Shown: positions 23,987-33,066, counted from the stretch's first letter. The stretch: 44,485 nt of DNA from Enterobacteriaceae bacterium UBA3516 (GCA_002377245.1 DFPL01000277.1:1-44485), one strand, 5' to 3'. Notes: generated by a model not told the origin, from the letters alone. A program made the numbers and translations.

Positions 23987-25396
23987 TTATTCCATCATTT
24001 CGCGAATCAGGGCGGCTAATAAAATAACGCCCTTTTCTTCTCGTTCTCCCCATTGCCATGAGGCATTGAAACGAAAGAACGGCGTCGGCTCCCGGGCCGT
24101 CGAAAACATCTTACCCGGTGCAATACTCACCTGGTGAGCCAGCGCACGTTCGCTGAGTTCACCGGCATCCAGGGGAGCGGGCAATTCCAGCCATAAAAAA
24201 TAGCCACTCTCGTTGCGATGAATTTTCACTTCCGCCGGAAGATGGCGTAGCAGTGCCTGCCAGGCCTGCTGCTTGCGCTCCGCCAGTGAACGACGCAAGC
24301 GGCGCAGGTGGGCGTCATAGCGTTGGGTTCCAAGGTAATCGACGAGGGCCATCTGGATGGGGGAACTGGTGGAGAGCGTGCTCATCAGCTGTAATTGCTG
24401 AATCCGATGAGCGTGTCTGCCCGCCGCCACCCAGCCGATACGAAACCCGGCCACCAGGCATTTGGAAAAAGAAGAACAGTGGAGCGTCATGTCGCTGGTG
24501 TCCCAGGCTTTGGCAGGCAGCGGTTTTTCCCGGCCGTAATACAGTTCGCTGTAGACATCATCTTCAATCAGGGTCACGTTATGTTGCGTTAACAGGGCGA
24601 TGAGACGCGCTTTCTTTTCCGCACTCAGGGTAAAACCCAGCGGGTTTTGACTGTTGGGCATCAGCCAACACGCTTTCACCGGATAGGTTTTTAGTGCCTC
24701 TTCCAGCGCGACCATATCAATACCCTCATGCACGTCGGTCGGTACGCTAAGCGCCTTTAACCGCAAGCGTTCCAGCGCCTGCAATGCGCCGTAAAAACAG
24801 GGCGTCTCAACGATGACCCAGTCACCCGGTTCCGTCACCGCCTGCAAACTTAAGTTTAATGCTTCCAGCGCTCCGGCAGTGATGACAATCTCGTCAGGCG
24901 AGATCTTCACGCCTTGCTGGGCGTAACGGCGGGAAATGGCCTGGCGCAGCGCCGCATTGCCCGGCGGCAGATTTTCAATAATGCTGACCGCTGTCGCGCT
25001 TTTACTGACGTTCGCCAGCGAGCGATTAAGCTGCTGCAACGGGAAGAGGCGCGGATCCGGAAACGCTGAGCCAAAGGGCAGAATAGAGGCATCACGGCTG
25101 GCCTGGAGAATGTCAAAAATATAGGTGTTAATGTCGACCGTTTCATCGCGTTGTACCTGAGCGGTCGGCGCAGCCGGGGGCCGGTGCGAGCGCGGTGCCA
25201 CGTAATACCCCGACTGCGGGCGGGCAGTAATATAGCCCTGGCTCTCCAGCAATTGATAAGCATGGCCGACGGTCATAAAGCTGAAGCCGCTGCTCGCCAC
25301 TTGTTCACGCAACGAGGGCAGACGTTCACCCGGACGCCAGGCACCCAGCTCAATTTGTTCGATGATTTGCTTAGCCAGCCGCTGATACTTCTTCAT
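23987..25396 (-). CDS. ydcR: MocR-type (GntR/aminotransferase fusion) regulator YdcR
   Basis: A 469-aa transcription factor (E. coli 468). It has an N-terminal GntR winged helix at 1-75 (RPGERLPSLREQVASSGFS) and a fold-type I aminotransferase domain from about 110. That domain contains the PLP segment HCSSFSKCLVAGFRIGWVAAG, in which the Schiff-base lysine is kept, and PNSQNPLGFTLS. Such proteins sense PLP or amino compounds. In E. coli ydcR sits next to the ydcS operon and is its presumed regulator. Here it is also divergent from a bd-oxidase operon, across 152 bp rich in repeated elements, so it may control that too. AT-rich non-coding DNA separates it from ydcS. Confidence 0.95.
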   Translation of the reverse strand: MKKYQRLAKQIIEQIELGAWRPGERLPSLREQVASSGFSFMTVGHAYQLLESQGYITARPQSGYYVAPRSHRPPAAPTAQVQRDETVDINTYIFDILQASRDASILPFGSAFPDPRLFPLQQLNRSLANVSKSATAVSIIENLPPGNAALRQAISRRYAQQGVKISPDEIVITAGALEALNLSLQAVTEPGDWVIVETPCFYGALQALERLRLKALSVPTDVHEGIDMVALEEALKTYPVKACWLMPNSQNPLGFTLSAEKKARLIALLTQHNVTLIEDDVYSELYYGREKPLPAKAWDTSDMTLHCSSFSKCLVAGFRIGWVAAGRHAHRIQQLQLMSTLSTSSPIQMALVDYLGTQRYDAHLRRLRRSLAERKQQAWQALLRHLPAEVKIHRNESGYFLWLELPAPLDAGELSERALAHQVSIAPGKMFSTAREPTPFFRFNASWQWGEREEKGVILLAALIREMME

Positions 25397-25548
25397 GCCT
25401 TTCTCCCTGCCCCATACAGCTATATCAGATGTAACAAAATAGCATAAATAATGTAACTGTTATGGTTAAATTTCACATTATTGCCTCTGACAGTTCATTT
25501 TTGCCCGTCTTACCATAACAGGCATAACGATTGACTCAGAGGTTGTGC
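25397..25548. promoter_or_regulatory. ydcR / bd-oxidase divergent region with direct and inverted repeats
   Basis: ATGTAAC occurs at 25429-25435 and 25451-25457, 22 bp apart (two helical turns). CTGTTATGGT (25457-25466) is repeated inverted as ACCATAACAG (25512-25521). CATAAC repeats directly at 25515-25520 and 25524-25529. Paired direct repeats are typical of MocR operators, so YdcR may bind here and control both directions. Confidence 0.45.
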
Positions 25549-26955
25549 ATGTTTGGTCTAGATGCGTTTCACCTGGCGAGGATCCAGTTTGCCTTTACGG
25601 TCTCCTTCCACATTATTTTCCCGGCTATCACCATTGGTCTTGCCAGCTATCTGGCGGTGCTTGAAGGGTTGTGGCTTAAAACGCGCAATCCCGTATGGCG
25701 CTCTCTCTATCACTTCTGGTCGAAGATCTTTGCCGTTAACTTCGGCATGGGCGTGGTCTCCGGGCTGGTCATGGCCTATCAGTTCGGCACCAACTGGAGC
25801 GGTTTTTCGCAGTTTGCCGGCAGCATTACCGGCCCGCTGCTGACCTATGAAGTGCTGACGGCCTTCTTCCTGGAAGCCGGTTTTCTTGGCGTGATGCTGT
25901 TTGGCTGGCGCAAAGTCGGGCCAGGTCTACATTTTTTTGCGACCTGCATGGTGGCGCTGGGCACGATCATTTCGACCTTCTGGATCCTCGCCTCCAACAG
26001 CTGGATGCAGACCCCGCAGGGCTATGAAATTGTCAATGGCCAGGTGGTGCCCGTTGACTGGTTTGCGGTGGTCTTTAACCCGTCGTTCCCCTATCGGCTG
26101 TTCCATATGTCGATTGCGGCGTTTTTGAGTAGCGCGCTGTTCGTTGGGGCATCTGCCGCCTGGCACCTGCTGCGCGGCAATAACACTCAGGGCATTCGCA
26201 CCATGTTTTCGATGGCGCTGTGGATGACGCTTATCGTCGCACCCATTCAGGCGATGGTCGGCGACATGCACGGGCTGAACACCCTTGAGCATCAACCGGC
26301 GAAAATTGCCGCCATTGAAGGACACTGGGAAAACATTCCCGGCGAGCCGACGCCGCTGTTACTGTTCGGTTTACCGGATATGGAACAGGAGCGTACCCGC
26401 TACGGACTGGAAATTCCGGCGCTCGGTAGTCTGATCCTCACGCATAGTCTGGAGAAACAGGTGCCAGCGTTGAAAGAGTTCTCCAAAGAAGACAGGCCCA
26501 ATTCCGCCATCGTTTTCTGGTCATTCCGCATTATGGCGGGGCTCGGCATGCTGATGATCCTGCTGGGTGTGGTGGCGTTGTGGTTGCGCTTCAAGCAGCG
26601 CGTCTATACTTCACGTCCGTTTTTGTGGTTTGCCCTGCTGATGGGGCCGTCGGGCTTGATTGCCATTCTGGCAGGCTGGGTCACCACTGAAGTAGGACGC
26701 CAGCCCTGGGTAGTCTACGGACTTCAGCGCACGGCGGATGCTGTCTCCGCGCACGGCGATATGCACATGAGCGTGAGCCTGTTGGGATTCATCGTGGTTT
26801 ACACCTCGGTATTCGGCGTTGGCTACAGCTACATGGTGCGCTTAATCAAGAAGGGGCCACAGGACAACGAGCCGTTCCCCACGGAAGAAGATGGCCGCCC
26901 TGCGCGCCCGCTTTCCGCCGCCAGCACTGACTTTATGCCCCAGGAGAAGCCGTAA
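25549..26955 (+). CDS. cytochrome bd ubiquinol oxidase subunit I, cyanide-insensitive (CIO) type
   Basis: Catalytic subunit of a quinol:O2 oxidoreductase in the inner membrane; it oxidises ubiquinol and reduces oxygen to water. 468 aa from ATG 25549 (AGAGGT upstream), shorter than E. coli CydA (522) or AppC (514). Candidate haem ligands are kept: His21, His186 and Met329 in FRIM; the proton-path glutamates are Glu101 and Glu109. GRQPW is present at about 383. The Q-loop region is short, as in the CioA class. E. coli K-12 has hicAB/yncJ near this place instead, so the operon is an insertion. Its stop overlaps the next start (TAATG). Confidence 0.95.
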   Translation: MFGLDAFHLARIQFAFTVSFHIIFPAITIGLASYLAVLEGLWLKTRNPVWRSLYHFWSKIFAVNFGMGVVSGLVMAYQFGTNWSGFSQFAGSITGPLLTYEVLTAFFLEAGFLGVMLFGWRKVGPGLHFFATCMVALGTIISTFWILASNSWMQTPQGYEIVNGQVVPVDWFAVVFNPSFPYRLFHMSIAAFLSSALFVGASAAWHLLRGNNTQGIRTMFSMALWMTLIVAPIQAMVGDMHGLNTLEHQPAKIAAIEGHWENIPGEPTPLLLFGLPDMEQERTRYGLEIPALGSLILTHSLEKQVPALKEFSKEDRPNSAIVFWSFRIMAGLGMLMILLGVVALWLRFKQRVYTSRPFLWFALLMGPSGLIAILAGWVTTEVGRQPWVVYGLQRTADAVSAHGDMHMSVSLLGFIVVYTSVFGVGYSYMVRLIKKGPQDNEPFPTEEDGRPARPLSAASTDFMPQEKP

Positions 26956-27965
26956 TGGGTATCGATCTTTCCTTAATCTGGTTCGTGATCATCGTTTTTG
27001 CCACATTGATGTATATCGTGATGGACGGCTTTGATTTGGGTATTGGCATTCTCTTTCCGGTCATAAAAAACGCAGAGGATCGTGACGTCATGGTCAACAG
27101 TGTGGCGCCGGTTTGGGATGGCAACGAGACCTGGCTGGTGCTCGGCGGTGCGGCGCTTTTTGGTGCCTTTCCGCTGGCTTATGCCGTGATCGTCGATGCG
27201 CTGACCATTCCGCTCACCCTGATGCTGATTGGGCTCATCTTTCGTGGCGTGGCCTTTGAGTTCCGCTTCAAAGCGACGCCTGCGCATCGGCCGTTCTGGG
27301 ACAAGGCATTTATGGGAGGGTCGCTGCTGGCGACGTTCACCCAGGGCATGGTGGTCGGCGCGGTGATCAACGGTTTTCCGGTGGCGGGTCGCACCTATGC
27401 CGGCGGCCCGTTTGACTGGTTCACCCCTTTTACACTGTTTTGCGGCCTGGGGCTGACGGTGGCTTATGCGCTGCTGGGGGCAACCTGGCTGGTGATGAAG
27501 AGTGAAAACCCACTGCAGGCGACAATGCGCCGCCTCGCCAGAAGATTACTCGTTGCCTTACTGGTTACCATTGCCGTTATTAGCCTGTGGACGCCGCTGG
27601 CTCATGCTGCCATTGCCGACCGCTGGTTTAGTCTGCCAAACCTCTTCTGGCTGCTGCCGGTTCCGGTACTGGTCGCCCTGTCCAGTTTGTGGCAGTGGCA
27701 TGCGCTCGGCGACAAAGACCGTCACCATCTGCCCTTTATTTTAACACTGGGGCTGATTTTTCTCGGGTTCGCAGGGCTGGGAATAAGTATCTGGCCGCAC
27801 ATTATCCCGCCAGCAATCACGCTCTGGCAGGCGGCAGCCCCGGCACAGAGTCAGGGTTTCATGCTGGTTGGCGCATTGCTGATTATTCCCATCATTCTGG
27901 TCTACACCTTCTGGAGCTATTACGTCTTTCGCGGCAAAGTGCAACATGGGGAGGGTTATCACTGA
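26955..27965 (+). CDS. cydB: cytochrome bd ubiquinol oxidase subunit II
   Basis: The 336-aa partner subunit, about eight membrane helices. Family marks near the N-terminus are YIVMDGFDLGIGILFPVI and VAPVWDGNETWLVLGGAALFGAFP. It has no redox haem of its own in known structures and stabilises subunit I and the oxygen path. By similarity to subunit I it is the CioB type. It starts within the stop of subunit I, and its own stop overlaps the start of the small third subunit, so all three are translated together. Confidence 0.95.
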   Translation: MGIDLSLIWFVIIVFATLMYIVMDGFDLGIGILFPVIKNAEDRDVMVNSVAPVWDGNETWLVLGGAALFGAFPLAYAVIVDALTIPLTLMLIGLIFRGVAFEFRFKATPAHRPFWDKAFMGGSLLATFTQGMVVGAVINGFPVAGRTYAGGPFDWFTPFTLFCGLGLTVAYALLGATWLVMKSENPLQATMRRLARRLLVALLVTIAVISLWTPLAHAAIADRWFSLPNLFWLLPVPVLVALSSLWQWHALGDKDRHHLPFILTLGLIFLGFAGLGISIWPHIIPPAITLWQAAAPAQSQGFMLVGALLIIPIILVYTFWSYYVFRGKVQHGEGYH

Positions 27966-28093
27966 TGCATCATTCACTCTGGTATCGCCTGTTATGGCTG
28001 GTCATTATCTGGGGTGGCAGCGTCATGGCGCTGGCGCTGGTTGGCCTCTTCTTTCGTGTACTGATGGCATCGGCGGGGTTCAGGGCGCATTAG
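27965..28093 (+). CDS. small DUF2474 membrane protein, third subunit of the bd oxidase
   Basis: A 42-aa protein: MHHSLWYRLLWLVIIWGGS, one TM helix, then FFRVLMASAG. The start at 27965 overlaps the stop of subunit II (TGATG). The length, single helix and W-x-R-L-x-W-L-x-x-I-W pattern match the DUF2474 peptides that follow CIO operons. They are thought to play the part of CydX in E. coli, which is needed for stable haem-containing oxidase. It differs in sequence from CydX itself. A strong terminator follows. Confidence 0.85.
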   Translation: MHHSLWYRLLWLVIIWGGSVMALALVGLFFRVLMASAGFRAH

Positions 28094-28122
28094 TTCAGTA
28101 AAACTCAATGCCCCCTACAACG

Positions 28123-28152
28123 AGAAACGGCAGCCAGGCTGCCGTTTCTTTT
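28123..28152 (+). terminator. intrinsic terminator of the bd-oxidase operon
   Basis: AGAAACGGCAG (28123-28133) pairs with CTGCCGTTTCT (28139-28149) and is followed by a T-run (TCTTTT). It lies 30 bp past the small subunit and touches the convergent rlhA stop at 28155. Confidence 0.9.
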
Positions 28153-28154
28153 GA

Positions 28155-30119
28155 TTACGCGCCCTTACGTTTGGGCAGCGTTTTCATCAACTCTTCCGGG
28201 CTGACCGATGCTACTACACTGCCCGGCAGCGGCATCTTCAGGATGTGATTTTTGATTTTACCCACCACGTGCATTTCGCATGGGCGGCAGTCGAATTTCA
28301 GCGTTAACACTTCGTCACCATGCACCAGTTGCATCGGCGTGGCCTTCCAGCTTTTGATATTCCCCTTTGCCTGTTTCGGGCAGAGGTTAAAGGCAAAGCG
28401 CAGGCAATGCTTGGTGATCATCACCGGCACGTCACCCTTCTCTTCGTGCATTTCAAACGCGGCATCAATCAGCTTCACACCGTACTGTTGATAAAACTCA
28501 CGCGCTTTATGGTTGTAAACGTTGGCTAAAAACGTCAAGTGGGTATCCGGGTAGACCGGGGCGGGCACGGAAACTGCCTTACGGGTGCCGCGCGGGTAAT
28601 TTGCCAGGCGGGCCTCATCCAGCATCTCAACCGCCTCACGACGGAACTGGTTCAACAGGCTGTTCGGCACAAAGAGCGCACCCGGCAGGTTGATGTCAAT
28701 TTGGCGTGCGTAAAAGATCGTTTGCCCCAGTTTCGCCAGGCCATCTTTCAGGCTATTGCGCGCTTTTTCCGCGTTGGTCGCCTCATCAAACTGCCCGTCG
28801 AGCGTGTGCGTAATGGTCACACCCTCTTCGCTGGTGAGCGTCAGGACAAGCTGCTCCTGCCAGCCGCTAAGCGTCATGTCCAGCGCTATGCGGCGCTCGC
28901 TGGAGGTTTTGGTCAGCGCCTGCTGCCAGTTGTGGTCGAGGTTACGGTTGAGCGGATGGTGCGGACGCACTTTGTACATGTCCGCAGGCATTTCATTTGG
29001 CCACACGCGGTAGCGATTCTCACCGGTTTTTTCGACGGTATTCGCGCGAAAGCCCACGACCTCACGCTTAATTAAAACGTTGAGGCCATCACCGTTGGCC
29101 AGCGGCTCAGTCACTTCAACGTCGAGGTGGTCTTTGGTGACTTTCAGCACTTCGCCCACCGGCAGGCCGATAAATTTCGGCGAATCAAAGGCACCGATAT
29201 CGCCTTTGCGCGCATTCACGAAGTAGTCAGTGCTGCCACGGTGGAAGGTTTTATCCGTCGACGGAATAAAGAAATGCTCGGTACGTCCGGCGGAGGAACG
29301 CGCCAAGTCACCGCGATCGTCGATAATGGCATCGAGCATCTGGCGGTAATGCGCGGTGATGTTTTTCACGTAGCTCATATCTTTATATCGCCCTTCAATC
29401 TTGAAGGAGCGTACACCGGCGTCGATCAGCGCCGCCAGGTTCTCGGTCTGGTCGTTATCTTTCATCGACAGCAGATGTTTTTCATAGGAGACCACCCGGC
29501 CCTGATCGTCTTTCAGCGTATAAGGCAGGCGGCAGGCCTGCGAGCAATCGCCACGGTTGGCGCTGCGCCCGGTCTGGGCGTGAGAGATATTACATTGGCC
29601 CGAATAGGCCACGCAGAGCGCACCATGAATGAAGAATTCAATGGTGGCGTCGGTCACCTGATGAATTTCGCGAATTTGATTGAGGTTCAGTTCACGGGCT
29701 AACACGATCTGGCTGAACCCCACATCTGAAAGGAATTTTGCTTTTTCGACGCTACGGATATCGCACTGGGTGCTGGCATGCAGTTCAATCGGTGGGATAT
29801 CCAGTTGCATGACCCCCATGTCCTGCACGATCAAGGCATCCACACCCGTCTCGTACAGAGAGGTAATCATTTTCTGCGCCGGTTCCAGTTCATCATCATG
29901 CAGAATGGTGTTCAGGGTAATAAAGACTTTCGCGCCATAGCGATGAGCAAAAGGCACCAGCGCGGCGATGTCCTGCAGGCTGTTGCTGGCATTATGGCGG
30001 GCCCCAAAACCCGGTCCACCAATGTAGACCGCGTCCGCCCCGTGCAGAATGGCTTCGCGAGCGATCGCGGCGTCACGGGCTGGGCTTAAAAGTTCAAGAT
30101 GATGGGTTTGCAGGCGCAT
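28155..30119 (-). CDS. rlhA: 23S rRNA C2501 hydroxylase RlhA (peptidase U32 family)
   Basis: RlhA (YdcP) hydroxylates cytidine 2501 of 23S rRNA in a prephenate- and iron-dependent way. The chosen start at 30119 gives 654 aa, and MRLQTHHLELLSPARDAAIA aligns without gap to E. coli (653 aa); ATGs at 30137 and 30146 are possible but have no better ribosome site. Family features: GADAVYIGGPGFGARHNASN, the U32 signature ATIEFFIHGALCVAYSGQC, then SQACRLPY with conserved cysteines that may hold an Fe-S cluster, and KFDCRPCEMHVVGKIKNHIL near the end. It is monocistronic here. The 239-bp gap to sutR holds one small hairpin. Confidence 0.96.
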   Translation of the reverse strand: MRLQTHHLELLSPARDAAIAREAILHGADAVYIGGPGFGARHNASNSLQDIAALVPFAHRYGAKVFITLNTILHDDELEPAQKMITSLYETGVDALIVQDMGVMQLDIPPIELHASTQCDIRSVEKAKFLSDVGFSQIVLARELNLNQIREIHQVTDATIEFFIHGALCVAYSGQCNISHAQTGRSANRGDCSQACRLPYTLKDDQGRVVSYEKHLLSMKDNDQTENLAALIDAGVRSFKIEGRYKDMSYVKNITAHYRQMLDAIIDDRGDLARSSAGRTEHFFIPSTDKTFHRGSTDYFVNARKGDIGAFDSPKFIGLPVGEVLKVTKDHLDVEVTEPLANGDGLNVLIKREVVGFRANTVEKTGENRYRVWPNEMPADMYKVRPHHPLNRNLDHNWQQALTKTSSERRIALDMTLSGWQEQLVLTLTSEEGVTITHTLDGQFDEATNAEKARNSLKDGLAKLGQTIFYARQIDINLPGALFVPNSLLNQFRREAVEMLDEARLANYPRGTRKAVSVPAPVYPDTHLTFLANVYNHKAREFYQQYGVKLIDAAFEMHEEKGDVPVMITKHCLRFAFNLCPKQAKGNIKSWKATPMQLVHGDEVLTLKFDCRPCEMHVVGKIKNHILKMPLPGSVVASVSPEELMKTLPKRKGA

Positions 30120-30260
30120 ACAATCGTCGTTATCCATTATGTGCAAAATGGCGGCTATTGTAGTCAGTTCCCTGGCGTTTCACCACTGGCACCACAAGGC
30201 ATTTTCCATCTGGCGGCAATGCATCGATGAAAATGATATTTTCCAGCAGCGATGGTTAAA

Positions 30261-30280
30261 CGTAATGTAGCCACATTACG
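30261..30280. repeat. 8-bp perfect hairpin in the rlhA-sutR gap
   Basis: CGTAATGT (30261-30268) pairs with ACATTACG (30273-30280) around AGCC. It lies 115-140 bp upstream of rlhA and past the sutR stop. Without a T-run, it could be an operator or part of the rlhA leader. Confidence 0.45.
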
Positions 30281-30385
30281 CGAGAGCTTTCGAATGGCGT
30301 CGCGGTGACATGAGGTCGCCCACAACGAGGTCAGTTGAAAATCATGCGTAGTTCGGACATTTCCTCGTCACGTTGTACGTTGTTG

Positions 30386-30958
30386 TTAATCGTCGTCGTT
30401 CTTTGCCGCAGGCTTGCTTGCGGCTTTTTCTTTTGGATAATGAATAAGCGAATGGAAATGCACGGTATGGGCTGAGCTGTTGCGATACGCATGGGCTTTA
30501 TCGCCGGCAAAACGTATTCCGGTTCCTGTTTTCAATGCCTTCCACTCCCCCTCAATACACATGTCCAGTTCACCGGCTATCACCACCACATGCTCAATGA
30601 CCCCTTTTTCATGGGGCGTTGATTCACTTATTGCGCCGGGTGCCAGGGTAATAGAAAAGTGATCGAAGTGCAGTACGTCATCCCACGGGAAAAGTGGAGT
30701 AATGACCATGGCCTGTTGCTGGGGATCGTAGGCAGTGGGCGTGTCGTTTTCCGGCGGTGCGATAAACGTGGAAAACGGCACATTCAGTCCGGTAGCAATT
30801 TTCCACAGCGTGGCGACCGTTGGGCTGGACTCGTTCCGCTCAATTTGTCCAAGCATGGCTTTCGAAACCCCGGTCTCTTCCGCAAGTCTGGAGAGGCTTA
30901 AGCCCCGTGTCTGGCGAAGCGTTTTCAGGGTCGTCGCCAGATAAAGTGTGGCTTCCAT
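30386..30958 (-). CDS. sutR: XRE-cupin regulator SutR
   Basis: A dual-domain transcription factor. E. coli SutR (YdcN) controls genes of sulfur utilisation. The start at 30958 has AGGAG 8 nt upstream and gives 190 aa (E. coli 178). The helix-turn-helix is at 11-65 (SRLAEETGVSKAMLGQIERN). The cupin domain at about 105-175 has GVIEHVVVIAGELDMC and VHFHSLIHYPKE. The extra tail after HYPKE is rich in A, K and D and is absent in E. coli. The gene is divergent from ydcO across 89 bp containing two copies of a palindrome, so it very likely regulates itself and ydcO. Confidence 0.94.
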   Translation of the reverse strand: MEATLYLATTLKTLRQTRGLSLSRLAEETGVSKAMLGQIERNESSPTVATLWKIATGLNVPFSTFIAPPENDTPTAYDPQQQAMVITPLFPWDDVLHFDHFSITLAPGAISESTPHEKGVIEHVVVIAGELDMCIEGEWKALKTGTGIRFAGDKAHAYRNSSAHTVHFHSLIHYPKEKAASKPAAKNDDD

Positions 30959-30986
30959 TTTGTCTCCTGTCAGGCTCTCATCCCGC

Positions 30987-31037
30987 TTGTGCGCTATAGC
31001 GCACAATGGTAGTTTTGTCGGATGCTATAACGCACAA
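30987..31037. promoter_or_regulatory. paired palindromic operator between sutR and ydcO
   Basis: Site 1 (30987-31006) is a perfect 20-bp palindrome, TTGTGCGCTA and its reverse complement. Site 2 (31018-31037) keeps the right half, GCTATAACGCACAA, with one mismatch, and a weaker left half. The centres (30996.5 and 31027.5) are 31 bp apart, three helical turns, so two dimers would sit on one face of the DNA. The obvious candidate ligand is SutR. Confidence 0.75.
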
Positions 31038-31047
31038 GGGGTGCAGT

Positions 31048-32214
31048 ATGCGTGTTTCACCGTTCCCATTCACTTCCCTACTGGCGGGTTTTGTCGCCGT
31101 ACTCGTTGGCTACGCCAGTTCCGCTGCTATCATCTGGCAGGCTGCCGCCGCTGCCGGAGCCACATCTTCACAAATCGCCGGCTGGATGACGGCCCTTGGT
31201 CTGGGCATGGGAATAAGCACTATCGCGTTATCTCTCTGGTACCGAATACCCGTTCTGACCGCCTGGTCAACGCCGGGTGCCGCACTCCTGGCGACCAGCC
31301 TTGAGGGATTGTCACCCGGTGAAGCGGTCGGCGTGTTTATCTTCGCTAACGCGCTCATTCTGCTGTGCGGCATAACGGGTCTGTTTGCCCGCCTCATGAA
31401 AGTCATCCCGCATAGCCTTGCCGCGGCAATGCTGGCCGGGATCTTACTGCGCTTTGGCCTGCAGGCCTTCAGTAATGTGCAGGGCCATATCGCGCTGTGC
31501 GGCAGTATGCTACTGGCCTGGCTTATCTGTAAAGCGCTGGCGCCTCGCTATGCCATTGTTGCGACATTGATTATTGGCGCACTGGTTGCCGGGTTAAAGG
31601 GCGATGTGGTCACTGATTCCCTCTCCTTTTCCATGGTGTTGCCTGAATTCACACGCCCGGTGTTTAATCCCGAAGCGCTTATTAGTATCGGCCTGCCCTT
31701 TTTCCTCGCCACCATGGCCTCTCAGAATGCGCCCGGCTTCGCGACGATGCAGGCTTCAGGTTACCCGGTGGCGGTTTCACCGCTGATTGTTTTTACCGGT
31801 GGCCTCGCACTGATATTGTCGCCGTTTGGGGTCTACTCCATCTGTATTGCGGCAATTACTGCCGCCATTTGTCAAAGCCCGGATGCGCATCCCGATGCCC
31901 AACAGCGCTGGAAAGCCGCGGTTGCGGCGGGTGGTTTTTACCTGCTGGCAGGCATTTTTGGCGGGTCGATCACCTCACTACTGGCAGCATTGCCGCTTGC
32001 CTGGATCCAGACGCTGGCGGGGCTGGCGCTGTTGGGGACGATTGGCGGTAGCTTATTTCAGGCGCTGGCACATGAGAAAGAAAGAGATGCCGCGGTGGTC
32101 ACCTTTCTGGTGACGGCAAGTGGCGTCACCCTGCTGGGCGTGGGTTCGGCGTTTTGGGGACTGGTGGCGGGCGGTATCTGCTCTATCGCCCTGTCACGGA
32201 CGCGACGCGCGTAG
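31048..32214 (+). CDS. ydcO: BenE-family transporter YdcO
   Basis: Inner-membrane protein of the benzoate/H+ symporter (BenE) family, 388 aa (E. coli 391), about eleven to twelve helices. Landmarks: LTAWSTPGAALLATSLEGL, ARLMKVIPHSLAAAMLAGILLR, TMASQNAPGFATMQA and SPFGVYSICIAAITAAICQ. The start at 31048 has AAGGGGTG upstream and avoids 14 unrelated upstream codons. Substrate not known in enterobacteria. Divergent sutR and the operator pair indicate SutR control. Its 3' end overlaps the convergent AraC gene by 21 bp. Confidence 0.95.
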   Translation: MRVSPFPFTSLLAGFVAVLVGYASSAAIIWQAAAAAGATSSQIAGWMTALGLGMGISTIALSLWYRIPVLTAWSTPGAALLATSLEGLSPGEAVGVFIFANALILLCGITGLFARLMKVIPHSLAAAMLAGILLRFGLQAFSNVQGHIALCGSMLLAWLICKALAPRYAIVATLIIGALVAGLKGDVVTDSLSFSMVLPEFTRPVFNPEALISIGLPFFLATMASQNAPGFATMQASGYPVAVSPLIVFTGGLALILSPFGVYSICIAAITAAICQSPDAHPDAQQRWKAAVAAGGFYLLAGIFGGSITSLLAALPLAWIQTLAGLALLGTIGGSLFQALAHEKERDAAVVTFLVTASGVTLLGVGSAFWGLVAGGICSIALSRTRRA

Positions 32215-33066
32215 TTGTGAGGGCGTGATGCCATAAACTGCCCGGAAGCGGTTACTAAAGTGACTGGGCGAGCTGAAACCACAGGCCATGGCTATCGCGG
32301 TCAGGGACGCTTCACTATTCAGCAAGCGGGTTTTGGCCTGCGCCATTCGCCGTTGCATTACATACTGATGCGGCGCCTGCCCCATCGATTGCCTGAACAT
32401 ACGCGCAAAATGGTATTCGCTTAACGCGGCTTGTTCGGCCAAATCCGCCAGTAAAAGGGGGTGTGACAGATGGGCTTCAATCCAGTCCACCACGTGACGC
32501 AGCACCGCCGGTGCCAGCCCCCCTCTCACCGTGGGTAACTGCCACTGAACGTTGCTGTAATGTTGAATTAAGTGGGTTAAGAGTAGCGTTGAAGCGGTGC
32601 TGAAGGTCAGCTGGTTGGCTTTTTGATGCCAGTCACTGCCGAGCAGAAACTGACGGTACAGCAAGGTGATTCGCTCATCCTGGCCAAAGGTCTTTTCATC
32701 CAGCGCAAAGGAGGCGGGGCTACGATCCCAGATACGCTCGCCAATCTCACGTAAGTGAGTGTCGGTGCAATATAAGTGCACAAAAGAGAGATCGTCGCGG
32801 ATATCCCAACTGGATTCACTCTCCTGCGGGAGCAGGCAAAACCGATCCGGCCCCCCGCCGTTCTTCCAGCCCGATGCGGTTTTATGGTAGCTCTCATAGC
32901 CGTCTGCCACATACAGGCTCAACGTGTGGTGATCGCAATACTGGGTGATGTTATCGCGCTTATTTGACCAGGCCGCCAGCTGGATGCCCGAATGCAATGC
33001 CACTGAGTCATGCAAAACAGCATTGTGATGCTTGAGGTTTTCAAAGGCCTGATAGGTCGGTTGCAT
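32194..33066 (-). CDS. AraC-family transcriptional regulator
   Basis: A 290-aa regulator with an N-terminal sensing domain (1-180) and a C-terminal double helix-turn-helix at about 190-290. Recognisable HTH parts are LLADLAEQAALSEYHFARMF and AIAMACGFSSPSHFSNRFRA, ending VYGITPSQLRASRP. It is not in the E. coli block. It is divergent from the EamA transporter across 172 bp, so that gene is its likely target. TTG at 33081 is an alternative start. The inducer is unknown. Confidence 0.9.
   Translation of the reverse strand: MQPTYQAFENLKHHNAVLHDSVALHSGIQLAAWSNKRDNITQYCDHHTLSLYVADGYESYHKTASGWKNGGGPDRFCLLPQESESSWDIRDDLSFVHLYCTDTHLREIGERIWDRSPASFALDEKTFGQDERITLLYRQFLLGSDWHQKANQLTFSTASTLLLTHLIQHYSNVQWQLPTVRGGLAPAVLRHVVDWIEAHLSHPLLLADLAEQAALSEYHFARMFRQSMGQAPHQYVMQRRMAQAKTRLLNSEASLTAIAMACGFSSPSHFSNRFRAVYGITPSQLRASRP

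Noticed and set aside
28539..29075. 178-codon plus-strand frame (also 29127-29702)
   Set aside because: Both lie antisense to rlhA, which matches E. coli along its whole length.
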